Shown one piece after another: positions 7,784 to 14,436 of a stretch of DNA of 64,000 nucleotides. How positions within the stretch are numbered: position 1 is the first letter of the stretch; every line of letters begins with the position of its first letter. A program made the position numbers and the translations under genes. The DNA is taken from positions 1 to 64,000 of the forward strand of contig NZ_SOSC01000008.1 in the NCBI RefSeq assembly GCF_005049285.1, in the 5' to 3' direction. The DNA comes from Halorientalis salina. Its GTDB lineage: Archaea > Halobacteriota > Halobacteria > Halobacteriales > Haloarculaceae. The notes beneath the pieces were generated by a model. The model saw only the letters and a list, made by a program, of their open reading frames with translations, ran no database searches and had not been told where the DNA came from.

Positions 7784-8479
7784 ATGGGAGTACGTAGCGC
7801 TCTAACCAGGATTCTGAACTATGTAACTGGGAGATCTTCAGGAGATAAAATTGACCCGCAACAATACAGAATAGTACCACCCAGAGTTGAGGAAAAAGGG
7901 CCAGATTGGGGAAAGCGTGGAAATTACTACCGAAGAGCATTTGCGATAACTGATTTACCACCGACTATCGAACCATTGTGGTTTTCAAGAATATCTAAGC
8001 TGGCACCTTCGCAATGTTCCTTTTTGTCCCCTCATCTAACTCCGATAACGGATTTTTCCAGACAAAGTAAACAAATGAATCGCTTGTCGCAGCTCCAGTC
8101 CCGTCGCCACCAACAGAGAAGACAGCATCAACGGGGGCAACATGAAACAGATTCTTTGCTTAAAACAACACATCGATTATTCCATACCACATTTGAGGAT
8201 GTGTTTTTCGAACTTGGCATTTATATTGATATTCGGGCAGAATCTAAAGATGAATTGGAACAGATTACTGAACGTTTATATGATATAGCTAGTGAGGAAG
8301 ATATCCCAATAGTCCCAATTCGATTCCGTCGCTTAGAATCGATGCTAACTAATTCCCCTATTGTTTGGGACGAAATAGAATACCACATGATTGTAGATGC
8401 AGATACATTTGCAGGGGTTAGCTTAGCTCTTGGTTTGGTTCCACCTGGACCAACAAAGGCTTCTGAAGATTCCAGTTAG
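7784..8479 (+). CDS. N-terminal domain of a VirB4/TraC-like conjugation ATPase, probably truncated
   Basis: A 231-residue protein from ATG 7,784 (a TTG at 7,769 is also in frame). The segment YYRRAFAITDLPPTIEPLWF resembles the start of archaeal VirB4-like transfer ATPases. It continues through a glutamine/arginine-rich helix (QSRRHQQRRQHQRGQHE) and a FFELGIYIDIRAE strand pair, ending near ADTFAGVSLALGL. The Walker motifs that should follow are absent because the frame stops, so this is only the non-catalytic N-terminal domain: either a decayed conjugation gene or a free-standing domain. The fold call is from memory of the family and is moderate. It is A+T-rich like its neighbour. Confidence 0.45.
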   Translation: MGVRSALTRILNYVTGRSSGDKIDPQQYRIVPPRVEEKGPDWGKRGNYYRRAFAITDLPPTIEPLWFSRISKLAPSQCSFLSPHLTPITDFSRQSKQMNRLSQLQSRRHQQRRQHQRGQHETDSLLKTTHRLFHTTFEDVFFELGIYIDIRAESKDELEQITERLYDIASEEDIPIVPIRFRRLESMLTNSPIVWDEIEYHMIVDADTFAGVSLALGLVPPGPTKASEDSS

Positions 8480-8571
8480 TCGTCATAGTGCATCTAATAT
8501 TTTCAGAAACAGTATCCTGTAGGATGTTCCCGGCTTAGATGCGGTTTTCGATTGGAGATCTAAAACTGGCA

Positions 8572-9723
8572 TTAAGAATTTAGAACAGGGCTTTGAACCG
8601 TTAGCTCAGAGAGACTGTTTTCTTTTGCACAGTTCGGACAAAGTGGATTTGTCCTATTAGTTGACATTCTATTGATGGTTTTCCAGTCAAAGATAAAATC
8701 ACAATCTGGACAATACCATGGATGCACGCCATGGCTGTCAGCCAACTGGGGATACAAACCCGCAAGCGTTGGCGTCAATCGGTTATCATTATCGCTCTGA
8801 AGATACTCGCTTATCTTTTCCCTCGGGTATGTCGTACAGCCCAGGATTAGTCCTCGTACACCTAGGTCGCTGTGTCCGGAATTACCTTTACCACACCGTT
8901 CCTGATAGGAGCAATATTTACACTCCCAGCTTGACTCTGGTACAGCTGGGGGCAAGTTCTTATCAAGCCGATACTCGGTTTGCTCGTTCGCCCACGACAG
9001 TACGATATCCTTCCAGAACTCTTCATCAAAGTCGACATGGAAAAACACTACATCGAATGAATCACGGTCGGCGTACATGAGAACGCCCTCCGTCAAATCG
9101 ACATCGTATTCATCAGAGAGACCAGCCATGTAGGCGTGGAGTTGGGCTTTGTGATGCCGACTCGGTGAGGTCAAATCCTTAATAGATGACTTGGTCTTGA
9201 TTTCCGTTGGCAAAATCGGAACTGCATCTGGGTCCACTATAACGGGATCAGTCGTACCCTTAATCCGTAGTTTACCAACCTCTGTTTCTATGCTGTGATC
9301 AATCCACACCGAATTCTGTACGTATCTATCTGAGCCAGTGACCTCCTGCTGTAAAAATGGGAATACTATGTCTTCTTCAAACCGAGTTCCAAACCAGAAA
9401 ATTCCTTCTGGATCTGACTGTTCCGCGGGCGCATTGTGCTGCTGGTAGTAGATTTTTCGATGGCATTGCAGAAGGTTACTGGGGTTATGATATTCTGGGT
9501 CCGGAACGTACCCCGATTTATTGAAGTATGGTGTTCCGTTTTCGATATTCTGTCTGAACTGACGTTCCCGATACCAGTCACGGAAATGGTCTGCCGAGAG
9601 GATGTTACGTAATTGAGTAACTGTTGCCTGCGTATGCCCTGAGTCTCTCTCACGTTCATTAGCCATTTGTGGATGGGGATGGCCATCTCGTTGACCATCG
9701 TTGTCTCCCACAACGGTTCTCAT
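8572..9723 (-). CDS. Cas4-like PD-(D/E)XK iron-sulfur nuclease with C-terminal zinc ribbon
   Basis: A 383-residue protein with the full Cas4/Dna2-type nuclease signature. C87 (LLQCHRK) lies before the nuclease core and C268, C271 and C277 (CKYC, ERC) after it, which together would hold a 4Fe-4S cluster. The catalytic motifs are D159 (GTTDPVI), E174-x-K176 (EIKTK) and the Q194-xxx-Y198 motif (QLHAY). An extra C-terminal zinc ribbon follows (C338/C341 and C362/C365). No cas genes or repeat arrays are in the window, so it is a CRISPR-independent relative of the kind found on mobile elements, with a likely role in DNA end processing for replication, recombination or defence. The start could also be M20 (9,666). 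Confidence 0.8.
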   Translation of the reverse strand: MRTVVGDNDGQRDGHPHPQMANERERDSGHTQATVTQLRNILSADHFRDWYRERQFRQNIENGTPYFNKSGYVPDPEYHNPSNLLQCHRKIYYQQHNAPAEQSDPEGIFWFGTRFEEDIVFPFLQQEVTGSDRYVQNSVWIDHSIETEVGKLRIKGTTDPVIVDPDAVPILPTEIKTKSSIKDLTSPSRHHKAQLHAYMAGLSDEYDVDLTEGVLMYADRDSFDVVFFHVDFDEEFWKDIVLSWANEQTEYRLDKNLPPAVPESSWECKYCSYQERCGKGNSGHSDLGVRGLILGCTTYPREKISEYLQSDNDNRLTPTLAGLYPQLADSHGVHPWYCPDCDFIFDWKTINRMSTNRTNPLCPNCAKENSLSELTVQSPVLNS

Positions 9724-9749
9724 AGGGTTGCTCTATCGGTCATTGTGGG

Positions 9750-10142
9750 TCAGTTCTCGTTTTCTGATCCGTGACTGTCGATCATTGTCTGAAACACGTC
9801 AACGGTAGCAGCATCTATCTCAAGCAAGAGCACTGTGAGTTCGAAATTACGTCCGGTTGAGACAATTTGTCGCTGGGAGTCATAGATGATTATCCCTGCT
9901 TCGGATAGTTCGGGTAGATGCGTCTGCGAGAGAGCATTGTACGCGTTCCGATATGGCTCTCCGGTCGATTGCCGTTCTGGGCACTCCTGCTCCAAACTGG
10001 TAATTTTTCGAGCCAGTTCTCTGGTCGTGAGTTCATCCTCATTATCCTCCTGCAGGAACTGAATCACGTATCGCCGACGAGCAGCTCGAAGAGAGTGGTA
10101 GAGAGCTGATAGAGTGTCTTCGAGATCGTCTGTATCCGTCAT
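9750..10142 (-). CDS. Small winged-helix regulator (DUF7344-like)
   Basis: A 130-residue protein from ATG 10,142; the frame runs further upstream but only the sequence from MTDTDDLEDTL onward looks conserved. It has the pattern ALYHSLRAARRRYVIQFL, then LTTRELARKITSLE, then NALSQTHLPELSEAGIIIYD, which I associate with a large haloarchaeal winged-helix family. It lies 26 bp upstream of the Cas4-like gene on the same strand, so the two probably form an operon, with this protein as its regulator. Confidence 0.65.
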   Translation of the reverse strand: MTDTDDLEDTLSALYHSLRAARRRYVIQFLQEDNEDELTTRELARKITSLEQECPERQSTGEPYRNAYNALSQTHLPELSEAGIIIYDSQRQIVSTGRNFELTVLLLEIDAATVDVFQTMIDSHGSENEN

Positions 10143-10313
10143 GAATTTTGTCACCTGTGCGGTCGTAGCGCTCCTAGTGAACATTGGAATCGCAGGGTGT
10201 TTAGTGATTCTTGCAGACAACCACAAAATCTTGTGGTCAAAGATGCTGAAAAACGGGTCCAAAGATTGGTTTTCACCCTCTCTTAGGTTCCATTTTCTTG
10301 TACTCCATGGTAG

Positions 10314-10577
10314 ATGCGGCCCCGCGTAGAGTGGATGACCCAGGCGGACGAACGGATCCTGGAGTTCCTACTGGAGAAAGATATTATCGCATCTCCTTCT
10401 GTTATCGCCGCTAACATCGATTACACAGGAGAATACATTTCTCGACGTTGTCGGAAACTTGCTGATGGAGGCCTCCTGCAACGAGTTGATGCATCAAACT
10501 ATCGACTCACCGAGCTGGGTGAGCGATTTCTTGAAGGGGAGGTCGATCCGGGCGAAATAGAGCTTGATAACCAATAG
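10314..10577 (+). CDS. PhiH1-repressor-like winged-helix protein
   Basis: An 87-residue protein beginning MRPRVEWMTQADERILEFL, followed by a recognition region (GEYISRRCRKLADGGLLQRV) and a wing (NYRLTELGERFLEGE). This is the compact haloarchaeal family related to the repressor of phage PhiH1, commonly found in mobile regions. It is divergent from the regulator/Cas4-like pair across about 170 bp and might control it or an absent prophage. Confidence 0.75.
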   Translation: MRPRVEWMTQADERILEFLLEKDIIASPSVIAANIDYTGEYISRRCRKLADGGLLQRVDASNYRLTELGERFLEGEVDPGEIELDNQ

Positions 10578-11082
10578 TTCACCGAACCTGATTAAGATAT
10601 TCCGGCGTTGTACCCGACTACAACGTAGTGGAAACTATTGGTGGCTATTACTTGTGGTATCTTCGCTAGGACTGAAAGTAGAATCAATGCTTTGGATCCG
10701 ATTCAACGACGGTAGTATTGCAGACACCTGGCGTTATCTGAACCCCGGATGGCGAAGAAACATGTGAGTGGCAACACTGGCAAACACCTTCTTTTGCCAG
10801 TCAATACTGCCGAATACTGGCCCCAATCCCAATTTCTTGGCGGGCTATAGAGTGCTTTGGGATCAGGAGTAATCAGTCTCGCGCTCGAAACAAACCAGGG
10901 GTCTGATTCTCTCTTCGGGCTGTGTCTAAGGGCACAAATTAAAACACCCGCATCCGTTGCTCTCAGTGAGAATCCACTTGGATCGCGTTATTATTGATTA
11001 CACCACGAGCACTGTTAGAGATTTCGCTTCGACGGTGCCATCTAATATTGCATCAGCCAACGCACGAATTCTGCTTGGCTTG
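10578..11082. other. About 500 bp without a convincing gene
   Basis: Only short frames occur on either strand (the longest is 67 codons, overlapping the preceding gene), with stops every few dozen codons. I see no tRNA, array or long repeat. The composition is intermediate and the stretch looks like decayed mobile-element DNA. Confidence 0.5.
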
Positions 11083-12486
11083 TCAGGAGAGAACGGGATG
11101 GTCAGCACGCTCTAAGTAACGTCGTGCAGGCTGTGCAGTACCCCGTTTGATACCGTCTCGCAATTCCTGTGCTTCTTTAATATGGACCATCCGTCGAGGC
11201 TTGCCAAATTGGAGCCGGAATTGATTTGGCTTCCCGTACTTTGCTTTGTATGAGCTTGCAGACTCATTATAAGTTGGGGGTGAGTTAGGGAGGCCAGCAA
11301 TGTCGTGGACTTCACCACCGTTTCGGCTTAGTACACGATCGAGTTCTTCAGCATTTACGTCCCGCGCGCTTCCATAAATTGGAAGAGTTCCATATTGGGA
11401 CATCTTGTCGATACCACCTCCTCGACGGTTATAAGTTAGGTTTCCATTCATCAAAGTTGAGAAAGTTTGGACTCCGTAGTCTGTCAAGTGCATTCCGTAG
11501 TATCCTGAACGAGGTAGAATAACCGGTAAATGCTCTTGGCGAGCGATATTACTGACATCAGTAATAAATCGTTCAAGTGATTTGTCATGTCCTTTCTCCC
11601 AGACTCTCTCGATATTTGAGATGGTGATAGCAATTCCAGAGTATGATGCATTCTCGACTTCTTTACGAATTGCCTGCTTGACTAAATGGTCGTTATCGTT
11701 GTTACTGGGTTCAAATATCCCTTGATCGATGTAGAAATGTAGGTAAGAGGTTACAAATCCGCTTGACGGTTCGTTGTGTTTTGTCTCAGCCAACTGTCGC
11801 ATATAGCTGTTGAGACCGAGAGATCTGCTAATAGCGTCTTTTCCACTAGACTTCATTACAGGGGGGACCGGTGGAATAAGTGCTGCATTTGGAGCATTAG
11901 CGGCGTCATTCGCAAGTCGCTCAAAGTAACCAGTAAAGCCAGAGTCTGCACGGTTGTCCCTCCATGCTTCGTGGACTTTTCCACTGCTCTGAGATTGATA
12001 TTTCATAGGGACTTTCAAGCCCTTGCTCTTCAACAGAGTCTTCATTTGAGCTTGAACAAAAGGTTGGAAGAAGCGAGGAAGCCTCTCAATTGCCTTTTCG
12101 TAGTTCCCATCACGGAGATCATCATAGAACGTACCGGATCGTCCCTGATCTCCTTGGAAAGCATATGTGACAAGATTTTGTGGACGGGTATAACGAAACA
12201 GCTCAACCGGTTCGTAATAGTAGAACGGGTGCTCAGTTACGAGTTGACGGATATCATCTCGAACCTTCTTGAACCGAGGTTTAGACCGAATGTCTTGCCA
12301 ACGGTGCCCAGGGACAATAATGGGGTTCTTTGATTCTAATGTATCTTGTACGTGCAAAAGCGCCTGTAGCCCCTCTGGGCCACTGACTTCAGGAGTGTAA
12401 AATGGCGCCTCAATACCTTTTACATCACTGATCCTGATTTCATCAACCCCCTGTGCGTTTTGCTCAATGAATTTCAGTTCTTGCAT
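11083..12486 (-). CDS. Hypothetical 467-residue protein, second gene of a coupled pair
   Basis: A soluble protein of unrecognised family. The middle (about 265-345) alternates predicted strands and helices (FVTSYLHFYIDQG, YSGIAITISNIERVW, EHLPVILPRSGYYG), reminiscent of the repeating units of a TIM barrel, but no catalytic motif is clear. The C-terminus is arginine/lysine-rich (FRLQFGKPRRMVHIKEA). Its ATG overlaps the stop of the winged-helix gene as TAATG, so translation is coupled. By inference, the upstream protein is its regulator or DNA-binding partner. What it does cannot be said from sequence alone. Confidence 0.6.
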   Translation of the reverse strand: MQELKFIEQNAQGVDEIRISDVKGIEAPFYTPEVSGPEGLQALLHVQDTLESKNPIIVPGHRWQDIRSKPRFKKVRDDIRQLVTEHPFYYYEPVELFRYTRPQNLVTYAFQGDQGRSGTFYDDLRDGNYEKAIERLPRFFQPFVQAQMKTLLKSKGLKVPMKYQSQSSGKVHEAWRDNRADSGFTGYFERLANDAANAPNAALIPPVPPVMKSSGKDAISRSLGLNSYMRQLAETKHNEPSSGFVTSYLHFYIDQGIFEPSNNDNDHLVKQAIRKEVENASYSGIAITISNIERVWEKGHDKSLERFITDVSNIARQEHLPVILPRSGYYGMHLTDYGVQTFSTLMNGNLTYNRRGGGIDKMSQYGTLPIYGSARDVNAEELDRVLSRNGGEVHDIAGLPNSPPTYNESASSYKAKYGKPNQFRLQFGKPRRMVHIKEAQELRDGIKRGTAQPARRYLERADHPVLS

Positions 12487-13052
12487 TATTTCTCGACCTC
12501 CTCTGCGAACTCTTGCATTTTCTGGAACACTTCATCTAGTGATGAGATAGGGAAAATAACCGCTCCTTCTGTGGTTTCGCCTTCCATCAACGAGAATCGT
12601 TTTTCGGTCAGGTGGAAATAGAGATCATCGTTTTTGCCTTTAGCGAGTTGGATATCTAGAATTGTCTCACCGTCTTCAATTCGTTTCTTTCCAAACGAAT
12701 GGAGAGGCTTTCCGTTGGGGTAATAGAAGTGGGTTTGCTTATCCCGCTTCTGTCGATATACCTCTCTCAGTTGTCGAAGTCGAGCAAGGTGCTTATCTAC
12801 AGTGTTTCGAGCAAGATCCGTTACTTCCATAATCTCACTTACAGTAATACCATCTTCTCCGTATTTTCGAACAGCTCGCCGTACTTGGTCTTGAGCTAGA
12901 GTATCACTCTTATCATTACTGAACCCTTCAACACTGGGGCCATCATCAGAAAGCTCGTCAAGTGGATCTTCAAGATCTGAGCCTAAATCTAACGCAGATA
13001 TTTCATCGTCGTCTTGTCGGTCTGGGTCAGGCATCTGAGTCCACCATATCAT
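12486..13052 (-). CDS. Winged-helix (MarR-like) DNA-binding protein, first gene of a coupled pair
   Basis: A 188-residue protein with an acidic disordered head (about 1-50). A winged helix follows at about 55-115 (VRRAVRKYGEDGITVSEIMEVT, then ARNTVDKHLARLRQLREVYR, with wing THFYYPNGKP) and a C-terminal mixed alpha/beta domain. I kept the ATG at 13,052 because a strong TATA box sits about 24 bp upstream, which would make the mRNA leaderless; M7 (13,034) is an alternative. It is coupled to the 467-residue gene by a TAATG overlap and is divergent from the ubiquitin-like operon. Confidence 0.65.
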   Translation of the reverse strand: MIWWTQMPDPDRQDDDEISALDLGSDLEDPLDELSDDGPSVEGFSNDKSDTLAQDQVRRAVRKYGEDGITVSEIMEVTDLARNTVDKHLARLRQLREVYRQKRDKQTHFYYPNGKPLHSFGKKRIEDGETILDIQLAKGKNDDLYFHLTEKRFSLMEGETTEGAVIFPISSLDEVFQKMQEFAEEVEK

Positions 13053-13067
13053 AGGGTCACGGGGAAC

Positions 13068-13079
13068 TTATATATAAAA
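13068..13079 (-). promoter_or_regulatory. Strong TATA box for the coupled pair at 11,083-13,052
   Basis: TTTTATATATAA on the minus strand, centred about 24-27 bp before the ATG at 13,052. It is the clearest TATA element of the island. Confidence 0.6.
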
Positions 13080-13135
13080 CCACCGCTAAAATGGACTTAT
13101 CTCGGAGAGACACTCGCGTCATCTTCCCCCTGGTT

Positions 13136-13142
13136 TTATTAT
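13136..13142 (+). promoter_or_regulatory. TATA-like box ahead of the structured leader RNA
   Basis: TTTATTA is followed about 25-27 bp later by a predicted transcription start near 13,164, ten bases before the first arm of the closing stem of the candidate RNA. It could drive a separate small RNA or give the downstream operon a long leader. Confidence 0.35.
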
Positions 13143-13174
13143 CTACTGGCTATCAACGATAAGGTAGAATGGAG

Positions 13175-13329
13175 GTCAGACTCAGATTCGGGTCTTCGTA
13201 AGGAAAACTCGACCTGCGAACGTGTTGGAGCACAGCGCAGGTCGAGGTGCCGTCCTAATGACCAGCCATTGAAGCCACCGGGTGTAGGCTTCCCGGGGAG
13301 CTGAGCCACTAGGACTTGGTCTGACTTTT
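13175..13329 (+). ncRNA. Candidate structured RNA upstream of the ubiquitin-like operon
   Basis: There are nested exact inverted repeats. An outer stem pairs GTCAGAC (13,175-13,181) with GTCTGAC (13,319-13,325) and is followed at once by TTTT. A hairpin of 11 perfect base pairs joins CTCGACCTGCG (13,208-13,218) to CGCAGGTCGAG (13,236-13,246). GTCCTA (13,252-13,257) pairs with TAGGAC (13,310-13,315), and inside it GAAGCC (13,271-13,276) pairs with GGCTTC (13,287-13,292). A competing pairing exists (GACCA 13,260 with TGGTC 13,317). Together with the promoter-like TTTATTA this fits an RNA of about 165 nt with a T-tract end, or a regulated leader. No known RNA family is recognised. Confidence 0.4.
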
Positions 13330-13383
13330 GTCGGGCTAGTCTTAAGCCTTGCTCAACTTCTCCGTGTGGCGTTCGACACGCAG

Positions 13384-14436
13384 ATGACTCAGGAAGACAC
13401 TTCCGGCATGAGCCGGACTGACCAGGTACAGCCCGACTACAACCACTTGGAGAAACTCGTTCAAGTCACGCAGGACGCCCTTGTCGAGGCCGAAACGATT
13501 ATCAACGGTCATCGGGACGCCGTTGATGCCATTGACGATGGCCTTGAGCAGGCGGAGGACCTGATCGACGACGCCCAGGACAACGATCACCCCGAACTCT
13601 TGGACGAGGTTTCCGCCTACGTCGACGATGTTCAGGGGACAATCCGTCACCTCGAAGACAGGGTCGACTACGAGACGGACACGGAGGAGACCGTCGAGAG
13701 GATGAACGCCCTCGATAACGCGGTCGAAGACCTTGAGGACGCCCTAGAGGACAACCACCAGGGCAAACTCGTGGTCAACGTCAGCGAGAAGATGTTCTTC
13801 CCCGACGAGTTTGTCATGGAACCGTCCAAGATTCTCGAAGCAGCGGGCTTCGCCCGAGACGAGTACCTTCTGTACGCGGGAGCAGACGCAGACGAAGACG
13901 ATCCGCACATCGAGAAGGGTACGAACGTCGACCTCCGGGACCAGAACGTCTTCTCGGCCATCCCCGACGAGGTGGGATACGGCGGTACGTCGACCAACAC
14001 TCCAGAGGACGACGACGCCGACCTCCCCACCGGTATCCAGAAGGAAGTCGAGGACCTCCGTGAGGACTACAAGGTCGACGTCGACACCGAGGCCGAGGAC
14101 TCCTTCACGCATGTGATCGTGCGTGACTACCCGGTACCAGTCGACACCTACAACCGAGACACGACGGACGTGATGATCCGGGTTCCTCAGAACTACCCCG
14201 AACAGGCGCCCGACTGGGTGTACGTCGAGGAAGAGTTCCGTCTGAAGAACGGCGAGCTCCCGCGGAAGGCTCAGACGATGGACACCAACCCGAGAAACGG
14301 GGCCGTCGTCCCTGGCTGGGTGGCACTCTCCTGGCACCTGAGCAAGATGGACACGGTCACCTGGACTCCCTACCAGAACAACCTGCGCTGGTACCTCGAC
14401 ACCATCGTCCGCGGTCGACTCTCGCAGGGTGACTGA
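13384..14436 (+). CDS. Fusion protein: coiled coil - ubiquitin-like domain - E2-like domain
   Basis: A 350-residue protein from ATG 13,384 (a GTG at 13,366 is in frame). Residues about 20-120 are acidic helices, probably a coiled coil. Residues 128-194 resemble the beta-grasp multi-ubiquitin family (LVVNVSEK, then ILEAAGFARDEYLLYAG, then VDLRDQNVF), followed by YGG with glycines at 200-201. Residues about 216-350 resemble the prokaryotic E2 family E (VIVRDYPVPVDTYNRDTTD, RVPQNYPEQAPD, ALSWHLSKMDTVTWTP). No cysteine occurs anywhere in the protein, so no classical E2 thioester can form. It shares a TGATG overlap with the JAB-E1 gene. By inference it supplies both modifier and carrier in a ubiquitin-like conjugation or sensing system. 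The fold assignments come from pattern recognition. Confidence 0.75.
   Translation: MTQEDTSGMSRTDQVQPDYNHLEKLVQVTQDALVEAETIINGHRDAVDAIDDGLEQAEDLIDDAQDNDHPELLDEVSAYVDDVQGTIRHLEDRVDYETDTEETVERMNALDNAVEDLEDALEDNHQGKLVVNVSEKMFFPDEFVMEPSKILEAAGFARDEYLLYAGADADEDDPHIEKGTNVDLRDQNVFSAIPDEVGYGGTSTNTPEDDDADLPTGIQKEVEDLREDYKVDVDTEAEDSFTHVIVRDYPVPVDTYNRDTTDVMIRVPQNYPEQAPDWVYVEEEFRLKNGELPRKAQTMDTNPRNGAVVPGWVALSWHLSKMDTVTWTPYQNNLRWYLDTIVRGRLSQGD

Noticed and set aside
8572-9723. CRISPR-Cas locus suggested by the Cas4-like gene
   Set aside because: No repeat-spacer array and no other cas gene is visible in the window; the protein is treated as a solo Cas4 relative.
13384-14436. Reading the UBL-E2 gene as a sulfur-carrier (ThiS/MoaD) locus
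   Set aside because: The UBL is internal to a larger fusion, an E2-like domain follows, and the partner carries a JAMM peptidase; no thiamine or molybdopterin genes are adjacent.
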